Below are positions 37,120 through 46,762 of a stretch of DNA of 64,000 nucleotides, piece by piece. The notes below the pieces were generated by a model, which was not told the origin of the DNA, searched no databases, and was given only the letters and a program-made list of their open reading frames with translations. The stretch spans positions 300,726 to 364,725 of the forward strand of contig NZ_KB849717.1 of NCBI RefSeq assembly GCF_000368825.1. The letters are read 5' to 3'. The DNA is from Acinetobacter ursingii DSM 16037 = CIP 107286 (GTDB lineage: Bacteria; Pseudomonadota; Gammaproteobacteria; Pseudomonadales; Moraxellaceae). The position numbers and the translations under genes were made by a program. Positions within the stretch are counted from its first letter, which is position 1, and each line of letters begins with the position of its first letter.

Positions 37120-37587
37120 ATGAGCAACGACAATATTTCATTACCTAATCAAACTTTCCCCACAACACAGGGTGAAATTAATCTGGCAGATGTCTCTGCT
37201 GAATGGTTAATTCTTTACTTTTACCCGAAAGATTCGACACCTGGTTGTACCACTCAAGCCGTTGGGTTTTCATGTCTAAAAGATCAATTTGATGCTCTTG
37301 GTGCAACAATTGTTGGTGTATCTCGTGATTCAGTCAAAGCACATCAAAATTTTACTGAAAAACAGGCATTGACGATTGATTTAATTAGCGATAAAGATGA
37401 GATTCTTTGCCAGCATTTTGATGTGATTAAAGAAAAAAATATGTATGGTAAAAAAGTCATGGGCATAGAACGTTCAACTTTTATTTTCCATAACAAAAAA
37501 TTGGTTAAAAGTTATCGTAAAGTCAAAGCCGCAGGACATGCCGAACAAGTTCTGGAAGATTTAAAAACTCTTCAACAAAATAATTAG
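37120..37587 (+). CDS. bcp: thioredoxin-dependent peroxiredoxin (Bcp/PrxQ)
   Basis: 155-residue cytoplasmic peroxiredoxin. The peroxidatic cysteine lies in YPKDSTPGCTTQAVGFS near residue 47. Another cysteine five or more residues downstream (FSCLK) is the likely resolving residue. VGVSRDSVKAHQNF and GIERSTFIF are family marks. GGAGAG precedes the ATG. It lies next to a terminator on both sides. Confidence 0.95.
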   Translation: MSNDNISLPNQTFPTTQGEINLADVSAEWLILYFYPKDSTPGCTTQAVGFSCLKDQFDALGATIVGVSRDSVKAHQNFTEKQALTIDLISDKDEILCQHFDVIKEKNMYGKKVMGIERSTFIFHNKKLVKSYRKVKAAGHAEQVLEDLKTLQQNN

Positions 37588-37594
37588 ATTTCGA

Positions 37595-37637
37595 ATGATG
37601 TAGCTTATTGATTGCTCATAAGCTACATCTGAATTTT
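37595..37637 (+). terminator. probable terminator after bcp
   Basis: GATGTAGCTTAT (37598-37609) pairs exactly with ATAAGCTACATC (37618-37629). TGAATTTTT follows, so the T tract is slightly displaced. Confidence 0.7.
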
Positions 37638-37649
37638 TATGATGAACAA

Positions 37650-38231
37650 TTAACGTTTTACTTTCCAATCGACGTTCATCTTGATATTTATTTTTTCACC
37701 CATCCCGTCTGGTGCCTTTTTCATACCAAAATCAGCTCGATTGATCGTTGTTGAAGACACCATATTCATTAACTTTTGATTGTTCGTAACAGGTTTTAGT
37801 GTGCTATCAAAAATGACAGGTCGGGTAATCCCTCTTATGGTTAATTGCCCTAAAATTTGATACTTATTATTTCCCAAGGCTCTAAATTGATCACTTTTAA
37901 AACTTACCGTCTTAAACTGTGCAGCATAAAACAAATCTTTTCCCAATAATGTACTTTTCATGGCGGGATTGTTCAAACTTAAACTATCCACATCCATTAT
38001 AAAGCGTGTAGATGCCTGCTGTGGCGCATTTTCATCAAAGTTCAAAGTCGCATGTACAGTATTAAACTTAGCGATGACCATAGACTCACGAGCTGAATCG
38101 ATATGAAACCCGACATTGCTTGTTGGAGCTAATACCCAATTTGCCGCATGAACTTGGCTCATTGATACCACAATCAACGCACCAATCCATAAACTTTTTG
38201 CTAATCGCTGATTTGCAATGACAGTCATCAT
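37650..38231 (-). CDS. YceI-family periplasmic protein
   Basis: Secreted lipocalin-like protein of about 193 residues. The signal peptide ends near SQVHA, then ANWVLAPTSNVGFHIDSA. STLLGKDLFYAAQFKTVSFK and LTIRGITRPVIFD are YceI marks. YceI folds bind isoprenoid-type molecules; function here is unknown. ATG 38231 is chosen, though 38228 is equally possible. Confidence 0.9.
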   Translation of the reverse strand: MMTVIANQRLAKSLWIGALIVVSMSQVHAANWVLAPTSNVGFHIDSARESMVIAKFNTVHATLNFDENAPQQASTRFIMDVDSLSLNNPAMKSTLLGKDLFYAAQFKTVSFKSDQFRALGNNKYQILGQLTIRGITRPVIFDSTLKPVTNNQKLMNMVSSTTINRADFGMKKAPDGMGEKINIKMNVDWKVKR

Positions 38232-38269
38232 AAACACCAAGACAGGAAAAGAGACTTTACTTTAATCTC

Positions 38270-38836
38270 CTAAACCAGATTCGACTTGTCATTTAATACA
38301 AACTTATTTTGTAATTGCCGATAGATTGAAGTTTTCTGAAAATTCTCCAAAAACTGAATCGTTCCCTGTGGAAATGCCTGTTTTTGGATTTCACCACGAT
38401 AATAAGCCTCTCGGATCGGAGTAGCAGACATCGACTCTTTCAAACTTTCTAACTCCACCATGGTCCACTCAGGAAAAAGCTTTAAGTAATACGAGGATTC
38501 ATCTTTAAAATGCCCAATTAAACCAATTTTTGCATGAAGTGGCGTGATCTGATTGACCAGTGTTTTGACTTGATTGACCCATTTTTGATCATCATAGACA
38601 TCAATGACATGTACAAAGTGAATCCGCTCTTGATCTTCCTCGGAAAAATTAGAAAGAATCATTTGCTCCCTTTCTGCTGCCAAAAAAGGATTTTTAATAT
38701 TACGCTCAGGTTGCGCCGATCCCAAAGCCAATATAACGTTTTGGCTTTGTTGGAGGGCTATTTCTACAGTTTGCAAATGTGCAAGATGAAAAGGCTGAAA
38801 ACGTCCAATAAAAACGAGATAATCAAATATGTACAT
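38270..38836 (-). CDS. nadM: nicotinamide-nucleotide adenylyltransferase NadM
   Basis: Joins NMN and ATP to make NAD. The nucleotidylyl-transferase motif is FIGRFQPFHLAHL and the second is SATPIREAYYRG. At 188 residues it is the NadM type without a fused Nudix domain. NadM working with NadV in nicotinamide recycling is described for Acinetobacter, which agrees. No good ribosome binding site is visible before ATG 38836. It is divergent from the enoyl-CoA hydratase gene. Confidence 0.88.
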   Translation of the reverse strand: MYIFDYLVFIGRFQPFHLAHLQTVEIALQQSQNVILALGSAQPERNIKNPFLAAEREQMILSNFSEEDQERIHFVHVIDVYDDQKWVNQVKTLVNQITPLHAKIGLIGHFKDESSYYLKLFPEWTMVELESLKESMSATPIREAYYRGEIQKQAFPQGTIQFLENFQKTSIYRQLQNKFVLNDKSNLV

Positions 38837-38937
38837 AAACCAACTTAATTTTTTATGAACTCACCAGTAGTCATTTATAATCAAATTTACGACATAATGG
38901 CAAACATAAACCCAAGATTGAAAGCAAGGATAGTACG

Positions 38938-39738
38938 ATGACACTTCGCTGTATTCAACAACCTCATCAACATTTAAATGCAAAACTTGAAAATGGCATA
39001 CTGACTTTAGCCATTCATCGCCCTGAAGCAAAAAATGCATTATATGGTGAATTGTATTTGTGGATTGCACAGGCATTGGATGAAGCAGATCAATCCAGTC
39101 AGGTTCGCGTGGTGATTTTGCGTGGCGCAGATGCAGACTTTTCTGCGGGTAATGACATGAAAGACTTTATGTCATTTATTCAAAAACCTTATCAAGGCAA
39201 AGCTGGAGATCAACCTCCTTTTGTTTTACTCAAATCAGCGGCGAAACTTTCTAAACCGCTGATTGTTGCAGTTAAAGGGGTTGCGATTGGAATTGGTGTC
39301 ACGATTTTACTGCATGCAGATATTGTCTATGCAGACAACACAGCGTTATTCCAGATTCCATTTGTCAGTCTTGGTCTATCGCCAGAAGGCGCTGCAAGTC
39401 GTTTATTGGTGAAACAAGCAGGTTATCACCGTGCCGCAGAACTTTTATTTACCGCCAAAAAATTTAACGCAGAGATTGCAGAAAAAGCAGGTTTGGTCAA
39501 TCAAATCAGTGATGATGTTTACGCATTGGCCGAACAAACTGCTCAGCAATTGGCTGCATTACCACTTGCATCCATTCGACAATCCAAAGCTCTCATGAAG
39601 CATGATCTTGATGAAATTGTGCAATGTGTTGATGATGAAGCCGAGATTTTCATGCAACGTGTCCGTTCGCCTGAAATGAAAGAAGCGGTTCAAGCCTTTA
39701 TGGAAAAGCGTAAGCCCGATTTTTCCCAATTTGGATAA
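38938..39738 (+). CDS. enoyl-CoA hydratase/isomerase family protein
   Basis: Crotonase-fold enzyme of 266 residues. The first oxyanion-hole stretch is DADFSAGNDMKDFM and the second GVAIGIGVTILLHADI. The later glutamate in SLGLSPEGAAS is kept while the first catalytic glutamate position is less clear, so it could be a hydratase, isomerase or hydrolase. AGGATAG precedes the ATG. Palindromic repeat copy B starts seven bases after its stop. Confidence 0.88.
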   Translation: MTLRCIQQPHQHLNAKLENGILTLAIHRPEAKNALYGELYLWIAQALDEADQSSQVRVVILRGADADFSAGNDMKDFMSFIQKPYQGKAGDQPPFVLLKSAAKLSKPLIVAVKGVAIGIGVTILLHADIVYADNTALFQIPFVSLGLSPEGAASRLLVKQAGYHRAAELLFTAKKFNAEIAEKAGLVNQISDDVYALAEQTAQQLAALPLASIRQSKALMKHDLDEIVQCVDDEAEIFMQRVRSPEMKEAVQAFMEKRKPDFSQFG

Positions 39739-39744
39739 AATCAA

Positions 39745-39826
39745 TAGACTTCTTTCATAAATCCTTTTTATTTCTCCCTATGGGAGAAAAATAAAGAGGG
39801 TTTCAACAATTATGAATGAAGTCTAA
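39745..39826 (+). repeat. palindromic intergenic repeat, copy B
   Basis: The outer arms TAGACTTCTTTCATAA and TTATGAATGAAGTCTA match at 15 of 16 positions when inverted. The inner arms, TTTTTATTTCTCCC and GGGAGAAAAATAAAG, meet around TAT. Homologous to copies A and C. It begins seven bases past the stop of the enoyl-CoA hydratase gene. Confidence 0.85.
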
Positions 39827-39837
39827 CACTAAAAAAA

Positions 39838-39908
39838 CCTGAGATTGAATGTCTGCATTGAAAAACCAATGAATAAGATGCAGCTTAATCTCAGGAATAC
39901 ACTTTTTT
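39838..39908 (+). terminator. bipartite inverted repeat upstream of the nitroreductase
   Basis: CCTGAGATT (39838-39846) pairs with AATCTCAGG (39887-39895), and inside it CTGCAT (39853-39858) pairs with ATGCAG (39878-39883). TTTTTT follows at 39903. It could be a terminator for the hydratase gene or a structured leader of the nitroreductase gene. Confidence 0.5.
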
Positions 39909-39973
39909 ACCTAGATAAAATGATTGAATGTTATTCTCATTCATCATCTTCATAACGAAATATTTAAATAGTG

Positions 39974-40759
39974 ATGGCAAATTCAGAAAATCTCCCAAAA
40001 AATTCTCAGCAGGTTTCAGATAAAAAACGTTATTTTGAGCCTGCCCCCCAAGATATTGATGTTGAAAATTTTCGTAAAGTGATCGAAAGTCGTCGTTCCG
40101 TACGCAAATTCACAGATAAAGCCATTCCAACCGAAGTGCTCGATGCATGTCTTGACTTGGCACTTCTTGCACCAAACTCGTCCAATCTACAACCTTGGAC
40201 ATTTTATGTGGTCCAAAACCCTGCGAAGAAAAAACAGTTAGTTAAAGCTTGTCTGGGACAATTAGCAGCAAAAACGGCTTCCGAACTTATTGTTTGTGTA
40301 GCGCGAACAGATCGTGTCGATGAAATGGCAAAAAAGAATATTTCAGAATTTCCATTTCCTGAAGCCCCTGAAATGGTTAAGAAATACTATCGTTTCATTC
40401 CGTATAACTATAAAACTGGTTATTTCAATGCACTCGGCAACTTTAAAAAAGTCGCCTTTAAAGTGGCACGAAGCTTAGATAAACAACTTCCTGTCACCGC
40501 ATTTAACCCTGCCGATGCAAAACTTTGGGCAAGTAAATCCACCGCTTTGGCTTGTGAAAATCTAGTGCTTTCGCTCCGCGCTTATGGTTTTGATAGTTGT
40601 ATGATGGAAGGTTTTGATGAGCCAATGGTTCGTAAAATATTAAAACTCAATGATCAGCAATTTCCTGTGATGGTCATTGGTGCAGGCGAACGTGCTAGTG
40701 ATGGTGTATTTTTCCCGCAGTACCGTTTTGATCGTGATTTATTCATTCAAAAAGTTTAA
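39974..40759 (+). CDS. nitroreductase family protein
   Basis: FMN-dependent oxidoreductase of 261 residues. FRKVIESRRSVRKFTDKAIP near residue 30 and LALLAPNSSNLQPWTFYVVQ form the FMN-binding start of the family. ACENLVLSLRAYGFDSCMME is the usual dimer/FMN helix. Physiological substrate unknown. ATG 39974 is chosen over the adjacent GTG 39971; neither has a strong ribosome binding site. Its stop codon directly abuts that of the opposite gene at 40760, leaving no spacer. Confidence 0.9.
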   Translation: MANSENLPKNSQQVSDKKRYFEPAPQDIDVENFRKVIESRRSVRKFTDKAIPTEVLDACLDLALLAPNSSNLQPWTFYVVQNPAKKKQLVKACLGQLAAKTASELIVCVARTDRVDEMAKKNISEFPFPEAPEMVKKYYRFIPYNYKTGYFNALGNFKKVAFKVARSLDKQLPVTAFNPADAKLWASKSTALACENLVLSLRAYGFDSCMMEGFDEPMVRKILKLNDQQFPVMVIGAGERASDGVFFPQYRFDRDLFIQKV

Positions 40760-41074
40760 TTATTGAATATCTAAAATCTGAATAAATTCAAAAGCAGGCT
40801 CTTCATAAGGATGGCTTGCTTTTAATGCTGTTGCAACGGTACTGGCTTTTTCTTCTGAAACAATAGTTTCTACGCGCCATTCTTCAAGCTGTTCTAACTC
40901 ATCCAATTTGCCTAAAAATGGATTTGCACCGCAGACTGGCTTAAACTGCCCGATTCCTTTCACTTGCCATGCACAGTGTTGATAATTACCAATCCCCCCT
41001 GCTCCAGCTTCAAAAATAGCTTGTTTAGTCACTTCAAGATGAGATTCAGGTACGTAATAAATCAGTTTAAGCAT
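40760..41074 (-). CDS. NIF3/YqfO-type PII-like domain protein
   Basis: Small protein of 104 residues resembling the middle, PII/CutA-like domain of NIF3/YqfO proteins. Family strings are IYYVPESHLEVTKQAIFEAG, then AGGIGNYQHCAWQVKGIGQF, GANPFLGKLDELEQLEEWR and SHPYEEPAFEF. Function unknown; a small-ligand or metal role is suggested by the fold. ATG 41074 is chosen over GTG 41095, which would add residues outside the family. Confidence 0.85.
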   Translation of the reverse strand: MLKLIYYVPESHLEVTKQAIFEAGAGGIGNYQHCAWQVKGIGQFKPVCGANPFLGKLDELEQLEEWRVETIVSEEKASTVATALKASHPYEEPAFEFIQILDIQ

Positions 41075-41135
41075 AATCCGATATAAGATGAACACGTTAG
41101 GTTTATCTTAAACAATTTAGTTTCAGGATTAATCG

Positions 41136-41252
41136 TTATGATTGTAAAACTAGATAATTTCCCAAAATCCATAATAATTCTGCAGTAATGACTGCGCAAA
41201 ACCACATCCAACCTTTACGTTTTCGAGTAAGCATTAGCTTATTTTTTTCCAT
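41136..41252 (-). CDS. 38-residue single-helix membrane microprotein
   Basis: An ATG at 41252 has GGAG seven bases upstream and opens a frame of 38 codons ending TAA at 41136. The product starts MEKNKLMLTRKRKGWMW, strongly basic, followed by a hydrophobic stretch FCAVITAELLWILGNYLVL. This is a basic N-terminus plus one membrane helix, placing the tail in the inner membrane. I do not recognise it. An AT-rich perfect hairpin at 41270-41299 lies just upstream and may mark the promoter region. Confidence rests on the ribosome binding site and the coherent helix, since the gene is short. Confidence 0.6.
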   Translation of the reverse strand: MEKNKLMLTRKRKGWMWFCAVITAELLWILGNYLVLQS

Positions 41253-41269
41253 ATCTATACTCCAAGCTG

Positions 41270-41299
41270 CTTTTATTTTACTTGTATAAAATAAAAGCA
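41270..41299. repeat. perfect 12-bp-stem inverted repeat upstream of the microprotein
   Basis: GCTTTTATTTTA pairs exactly with TAAAATAAAAGC across six bases. It has no T run after it on either strand, so it is not a standard terminator; an operator or a cruciform site is possible. Confidence 0.6.
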
Positions 41300-41358
41300 A
41301 AACCTATACCAATTTAGAGCCAGTTAAATTTAAAAAGTCTGTGGGCTAACTTTAAGTT

Positions 41359-41790
41359 TTAAAATACTGAGTCATTTTCATCATCATTGACAAATTTTCT
41401 TAGGAAAAATAGCGCTTCTCGAAAAATCTCATGCCAGTCTTCACTTGGTTCTTGGTATATGCAATGCCAGAAAAACTTAAACTCTAAACCACCATCATCA
41501 AGACAATAATGAACCCATGTATCTGGTATAACTTGAGTCGCTTCACAGCAATAAAAATACCAATCTTGATGATTAGATTTAAGTACTAAGTTCCCTATAA
41601 ATTTGGGATTATCTCGTGCAATCAAACCTGATTCTTCAAATAACTCACGAATTGCAGCATGCTCATAGGTTTCATTTGGCTCTATGCTTCCTTTCACCAA
41701 TTGCATTCCTGCTAAAGGATGCCTGAAAGCCAATATCTCTAAGGTCTGTGCTTTTCTTCTTATAAGAATTGGAACGACTTTCTTAATCAT
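41359..41790 (-). CDS. Nudix hydrolase
   Basis: 143 residues. The Nudix box is GSIEPNETYEHAAIRELFEE then SGL, with the required glycine, arginine and glutamates in register. It hydrolyses nucleoside-diphosphate-linked compounds; the exact substrate is unknown. ATG 41790 has AGG seven bases upstream. A strong terminator for purL ends only about ten bases before that ribosome binding site, so its promoter is hard to place. Confidence 0.9.
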   Translation of the reverse strand: MIKKVVPILIRRKAQTLEILAFRHPLAGMQLVKGSIEPNETYEHAAIRELFEESGLIARDNPKFIGNLVLKSNHQDWYFYCCEATQVIPDTWVHYCLDDGGLEFKFFWHCIYQEPSEDWHEIFREALFFLRKFVNDDENDSVF

Positions 41791-41802
41791 TGTAGACCTA
41801 AT

Positions 41803-41843
41803 AAAAAAACATCTTTGATTGAGTCAATCAAAGATGTTTTTTC
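41803..41843 (-). terminator. strong bidirectional terminator after purL
   Basis: AACATCTTTGATTGA and TCAATCAAAGATGTT are exact inverted copies almost touching, with T runs on both strands. It ends the purL transcript and lies immediately before the Nudix gene. Confidence 0.93.
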
Positions 41844-41859
41844 TAATCACTGATTTATA

Positions 41860-44800
41860 TTAACCAATAAACTTACGCGCATTACGGAACATACGTAACC
41901 ATGCCCCATCTTCATTCCAGTCTTCTGGTTTCCATGAGTGTTGTAAAGCACGGAAATTACGCTCTGGATGCGGCATCATAATCGTCGCGCGGCCATCTTT
42001 CGAAGTTACACCCGTAATTGCTTCAGGTGAACCGTTTGGATTCAGTGGATAATGTTGCGTCGGTTGACCCAAACTATCTACATAACGCAAGGTCACTTGA
42101 TTATTGCTATTCAAGCTCGCCAAGTGCTCATTACTTGCAACCACACGCCCTTCTCCATGTGCTACAGCGATTGGCAGAATTGAGCCCTGCATATCTTGAA
42201 GCAATACCGATACCGATTTTTCGACACGTACATTGACTGCACGTGCTTCAAAAACTTCTGATACGTTACGATGGAAACGTGGCCAGTTGTCTGCACCAGG
42301 AATCAGTGGCGCAAGTTGTGACAACATCTGACAACCATTACAAATCCCTAAACTAAAGGTACTTTCACGGTTAAAGAAACTTTCAAACTGATCACGTAAT
42401 TTTGGATTAAACAATACTGACTTCGCCCAGCCACCACCAGCACCAAGCACGTCACCATAAGAGAAACCACCACAAGCGACCAGACCTTCAAAATCTTGTA
42501 GGTCGACACGACCTGCTAATAAATCGCTCATGTGCACATCGACAGTATTGAACCCAACTTTGTCAAATGCTGCTGCCATCTCAACATGACTGTTGACACC
42601 CTGCTCACGCAAAATCACCATATTAGGACGGCGTGTTGCGATAAATGGCGCTTCAACAGGTTCATTTAGATCGAAAGTTGCTTGTGCAATTAAACCTTTA
42701 TGGTTTTGATCTGCAATAAGTGCAAATTCCTGATCGGCTGTTTCTACGTTATCACGCAGACGCTGGATCTGATGTGAAACTTCTGCCCATGCTTGTTGTA
42801 GTTCGGCACGCGCTAATATTAAACCATTGATACTCAGTTGATCAGTGTTATTCACACGTCCAACCAAATGTATAGCATCTCTTAAATTCGAGCTTTCAAT
42901 TTCAGCTTGTAACGCATCCCAATCAGTGGCTTTAAGTTGTAAAACTGCACCAATTTCTTCTGCAAATAAACTTTCAATTGTTTGAGGTTCTAAAGCTGCA
43001 CCTAAACGTGATGCAAACATCATTTCAGCCACAGTAGCCAACAAACCACCATCACCAATGTCATGGTAAGCTTGTACCAGACCGCGATTATTCCAATCTT
43101 GTATCAGATTAAAGAAATCTTTTAAATCTTCAAAACTGTCTACATCTGGCGTAACCGTACCAATGGCTTTATACACTTGGGTCAAAATCGATGCACCGAT
43201 ACGGAATTGACCTTTAGATAAATCAATACGTACCAGTACAGAACCATCAATATGTTTAAGTTCAGGTGTTAATGTTTTACGCACGTCACTTACTGGTGCA
43301 AATGCCGTAATCACGCCAGACATTGGGGAAGTGACAGCTTTCTCGATGCCATCATCATTCCATGTAGTACGCATAGAAAGTGAATCTTTACCTACAGGAA
43401 TTGCAATTCCAAGTGCTGGACACATTTCCATACCAATGGCTTTTACGCCATCAAACAAGGCTTGATCTTCACCTTTTTGACCTGCTGCTGCCATCCAGTT
43501 TGCAGAAAGCTTAATATCACCCAATTGTTCAATATTTGCCGATGCAATATTGGTAATTGCTTCCGCAACCGCTAAACGTGCCGATGCAGCAGGATTTAAC
43601 AATGCCACAGGGGGACGTTCACCCATTGCCATTGCTTCACCTGTATAACCTTGCAAACTGGTCGTGGTTACTGCGGCATCCGCAACTGGAACCTGCCATG
43701 GGCCGACCATTTGGTCACGCGCAACCATACCCGTAATTGAGCGGTCACCGATCGTGATGAGGAATGATTTGGATGCAACGGTTGGATTTTTCAAAACACG
43801 GAAAATTGCATCTTTTAAATCAATTTTTGATGTATCAAACTCGTTGCCTGTACGTTCAACAGTTTCATACGAACGCTGCATACGTGGTGTACCACCGAGC
43901 ATGACTTGCATTGGAATATCTACCGCATTGTCATGGAACAATGGATCTTCAACAGTCAAATGACGTGCTTCAGTTGCTTCACCCAAGACCGCAAACGGAC
44001 AACGTTCACGCGCACAAATTTCTTCAAACAATTCTAACGATTCTGGGCGAATCGCAAGTACATAACGTTCTTGTGCTTCGTTTGACCAGATTTCCATCGG
44101 GCTCATGCCACGTTCCAACGATGGAATCTTACGCAAGTTTAAAATCGCGCCCAACTCATGATCATTCACAAGTTCAGGCATAGCGTTGGATAAACCACCT
44201 GCACCGACATCATGAATCGATACAACTGGGTTAAAGTCTTCCATGCGCCAACAAGTATCAATCACTTCTTGGCAACGGCGTTCCATCTCAGGGTTTTCAC
44301 GTTGTACCGAAGCAAAGTCCAGATTTTCACCCATCGTACCGCTATCAACAGAAGATGCTGCACCGCCACCTAAACCGATCAACATCGCTGGGCCACCCAG
44401 AACGATCAGTAGATCTCCTGGTTGAATGGCATCTTTTTCGACATGGTCAGGACGAATATTGCCGTAACCACCTGCAATCATGATCGGTTTATGGAAGCCT
44501 TTGACTTCGCCATTGACGTTTTGTTCAAAAGTACGGAAATAACCATTTAAGTTAGGACGACCAAATTCGTTATTAAACGCCGCGCCGCCCAATGGCCCTT
44601 CAATCATAATTTGTAATGGCGATGCCATACGTGAAGGTTTGCCGTAATTATCTTCCCATGGCTGCTCAAAACCCGGAATATTCAGGTTAGAAACAGTAAA
44701 GCCCGTTAAACCCGCTTTTGGTTTACCACCGCGACCTGTTGCACCTTCATCACGAATTTCACCGCCCGAGCCAGTTGCAGCGCCTGCAAAAGGAGAAATG

Positions 44801-45696
44801 GCAGTCGGATGGTTATGGGTTTCCACCTTCATCAAGATGTGAGCAGCTTGGCTCTTATATTTATATATAAAATGACCTGTTTCATTGTCTTTCTTTGGAT
44901 AAAAACGCTGAGTGTCATAACCTACAATCACAGAAGCATTGTCTTTATATGCCGACAACACTTCATTCGGTGATTCTTTATACGTATTTTTAATCATCTG
45001 GAACAAAGATAATGGCTGTTTTTCACCATCAATTGTCCATTCTGATCCAAAGATTTTATGACGACAATGTTCAGAGTTCGCCTGAGCAAACATCATCAAT
45101 TCGATATCGTTAGGATTGCGCCCCAAGTCTGTAAATGCTTGAGTTAAATAGTCAATTTCCTGTTCAGACAAGGCAAAACCAAATTCATTATTGGCTCTGA
45201 CCAGTGCTTGTTTTCCCTCACCCAAAATATCAATTGAATTTAAAGGTTTTGGCGGCGTTTCTAAAAATAAACGATGGGCATCTTCGATCTGGCTGAAAAC
45301 TGTTTCAGTCATACGGTCATGTAGAGCCTGTTTAACCTCATTACTCAGTTCAGAAACACCTTTTAAGGTATATAAAATACCGCGTTCCAAACGATGCACT
45401 GGCGTATTACAGTTTTTAAAAATATCAGTCGCTTTAGAAGACCACGGTGAAATCGTTCCAATGCGTGGAGTGACCAAAACTTGAAGTTCATCATTGGCCA
45501 CTTGGCGCAACTCAAACGATGTACCATCATTTAAAAGTTGCAATGCAGATTGATGCTGCTGCTCGTCGAGCGCTTGATCAAACAGGTAAACCCATTGGCT
45601 GTCAAAGGTTTGGACTGAACTGATTGACGATAAACGTGTTAATAGTTGAGCTTTCTTGAATGAAGAATGTGCTGGTGCACCGGCCACGATAAACAT
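41860..45696 (-). CDS. purL: phosphoribosylformylglycinamidine synthase
   Basis: Large single-chain FGAM synthase of 1278 residues (purine synthesis), the gamma-proteobacterial PurL type. The central ATP-binding part has [20 protein letters not shown] and [20 protein letters not shown]. The C-terminal glutaminase has the nucleophilic cysteine in [13 protein letters not shown] and a late [10 protein letters not shown] histidine/glutamate. The start ATG gives [24 protein letters not shown] lies eleven bases upstream, a long but workable spacing. Its strong terminator overlaps the leader of the Nudix gene. Confidence 0.97.
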   Translation of the reverse strand: MFIVAGAPAHSSFKKAQLLTRLSSISSVQTFDSQWVYLFDQALDEQQHQSALQLLNDGTSFELRQVANDELQVLVTPRIGTISPWSSKATDIFKNCNTPVHRLERGILYTLKGVSELSNEVKQALHDRMTETVFSQIEDAHRLFLETPPKPLNSIDILGEGKQALVRANNEFGFALSEQEIDYLTQAFTDLGRNPNDIELMMFAQANSEHCRHKIFGSEWTIDGEKQPLSLFQMIKNTYKESPNEVLSAYKDNASVIVGYDTQRFYPKKDNETGHFIYKYKSQAAHILMKVETHNHPTAISPFAGAATGSGGEIRDEGATGRGGKPKAGLTGFTVSNLNIPGFEQPWEDNYGKPSRMASPLQIMIEGPLGGAAFNNEFGRPNLNGYFRTFEQNVNGEVKGFHKPIMIAGGYGNIRPDHVEKDAIQPGDLLIVLGGPAMLIGLGGGAASSVDSGTMGENLDFASVQRENPEMERRCQEVIDTCWRMEDFNPVVSIHDVGAGGLSNAMPELVNDHELGAILNLRKIPSLERGMSPMEIWSNEAQERYVLAIRPESLELFEEICARERCPFAVLGEATEARHLTVEDPLFHDNAVDIPMQVMLGGTPRMQRSYETVERTGNEFDTSKIDLKDAIFRVLKNPTVASKSFLITIGDRSITGMVARDQMVGPWQVPVADAAVTTTSLQGYTGEAMAMGERPPVALLNPAASARLAVAEAITNIASANIEQLGDIKLSANWMAAAGQKGEDQALFDGVKAIGMEMCPALGIAIPVGKDSLSMRTTWNDDGIEKAVTSPMSGVITAFAPVSDVRKTLTPELKHIDGSVLVRIDLSKGQFRIGASILTQVYKAIGTVTPDVDSFEDLKDFFNLIQDWNNRGLVQAYHDIGDGGLLATVAEMMFASRLGAALEPQTIESLFAEEIGAVLQLKATDWDALQAEIESSNLRDAIHLVGRVNNTDQLSINGLILARAELQQAWAEVSHQIQRLRDNVETADQEFALIADQNHKGLIAQATFDLNEPVEAPFIATRRPNMVILREQGVNSHVEMAAAFDKVGFNTVDVHMSDLLAGRVDLQDFEGLVACGGFSYGDVLGAGGGWAKSVLFNPKLRDQFESFFNRESTFSLGICNGCQMLSQLAPLIPGADNWPRFHRNVSEVFEARAVNVRVEKSVSVLLQDMQGSILPIAVAHGEGRVVASNEHLASLNSNNQVTLRYVDSLGQPTQHYPLNPNGSPEAITGVTSKDGRATIMMPHPERNFRALQHSWKPEDWNEDGAWLRMFRNARKFIG

Positions 45697-46054
45697 GTTG
45701 ATTTTGGCTCCACGGGCAAGTCTTTTGAACTTTACCGCAATGTGACTTTAGAGAGAGCGCATATTCTACTGTGAAAAGGCAAAATCAGCTAGATGGAGAG
45801 CATGGATTTCTCTCATCTTATTCAACAATTAGCCCAATTTATATCTTTGTTCTTAATCCGATTAAACCATAGCTAAAGCTAAGCTGAATAAAAATAAACC
45901 GTTTTAGTACTTTGCAATAGGTTTTTTCAGATGTATCCAAATGTGACACTTACAAACCGATCAGAGCGCACAAATAACAATTTATGCGCTACTCCCCATT
46001 GAAGATGACTTATCAATAAACAACGATAAGCGCATTAAAAAAACAATCAAAGCT
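45697..46054. other. intergenic region upstream of purL
   Basis: 358 bases holding the purL leader and the end of the pqi operon. An inverted repeat AGCGCA/TGCGCT (about 45966-45994) lies past the pqiC end but without a T run. A 27-codon open frame at 45793-45876 has a poorly spaced ribosome binding site and is not supported. No PurR-like box was convincing by eye. Confidence 0.4.
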
Positions 46055-46762
46055 TTAGCTACAAGTCACACCATCGATGCTCACTACTTTTTTCGCATTC
46101 ATCATCACTACAGAATCAGCAATATTTTCAATAATTCGGTTCAGTGATTGTGTGGAGGCCGCCACAATATTATTAATATTTCGACGCTCACCCTGAACAG
46201 GCACAGTGAAATGAGTTCGACAACTGATTGAACGATTTTGTAAAGTAGTTGTAGCTTGATTCGTAGCAGATGACTCCATTGCTAGCGGAATATCTGCTTT
46301 AATGATCCATGTCACCATGACATTCATATAGTGATCATGCGTACTTGTCAGTGGATGATTTGCAGAATCCTCAATCACATCAAAATTTGAAAAATCAGTC
46401 GCAATTCGATAAGACACCTGACCAGCAGACATGCCACTATTATATCGATCGACCGCACCCAATTTTTGCTGTAATCCTGCCGACAAACCATCTCTTAATT
46501 GGGTACTTAAAGTCGAGGTCCAACGATCATTGTCCAGCACTTTAGATCTGCCTTGATGATCCTGTACCACAATAGATGCCCGATCTAAGCGATCAGGCAA
46601 TCCAACAGGCATAACTTCAATGACTCTCACCCCCGAATGTGTAATCGGTGTTGCTTTAGCCTGCAAGGTGTAATAGTTGGGTGTTGGTGAGCTTGAGCAG
46701 GCGCTCAGAAATACTCCTGTCAGGATGACGACACCTAATCTGAAATTATTTTTATTTTTCAT
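46055..46762 (-). CDS. pqiC: PqiC-type auxiliary lipoprotein
   Basis: Outer-membrane lipoprotein of 235 residues that completes the Pqi lipid-transport system. The lipobox is LSACS near residue 21. NYYTLQAKATPI and VEV-like VIEVMPVGLPDRLDRASIVV are typical of the ABC-type transport auxiliary (PqiC/YmbA) family. It overlaps the pqiB stop by 11 bases, so the genes are coupled. Confidence 0.92.
   Translation of the reverse strand: MKNKNNFRLGVVILTGVFLSACSSSPTPNYYTLQAKATPITHSGVRVIEVMPVGLPDRLDRASIVVQDHQGRSKVLDNDRWTSTLSTQLRDGLSAGLQQKLGAVDRYNSGMSAGQVSYRIATDFSNFDVIEDSANHPLTSTHDHYMNVMVTWIIKADIPLAMESSATNQATTTLQNRSISCRTHFTVPVQGERRNINNIVAASTQSLNRIIENIADSVVMMNAKKVVSIDGVTCS

Noticed and set aside
45793..45876. 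27-codon open frame in the purL upstream region
   Set aside because: The GGAG is only three bases from its second ATG and the product shows no coherent feature.
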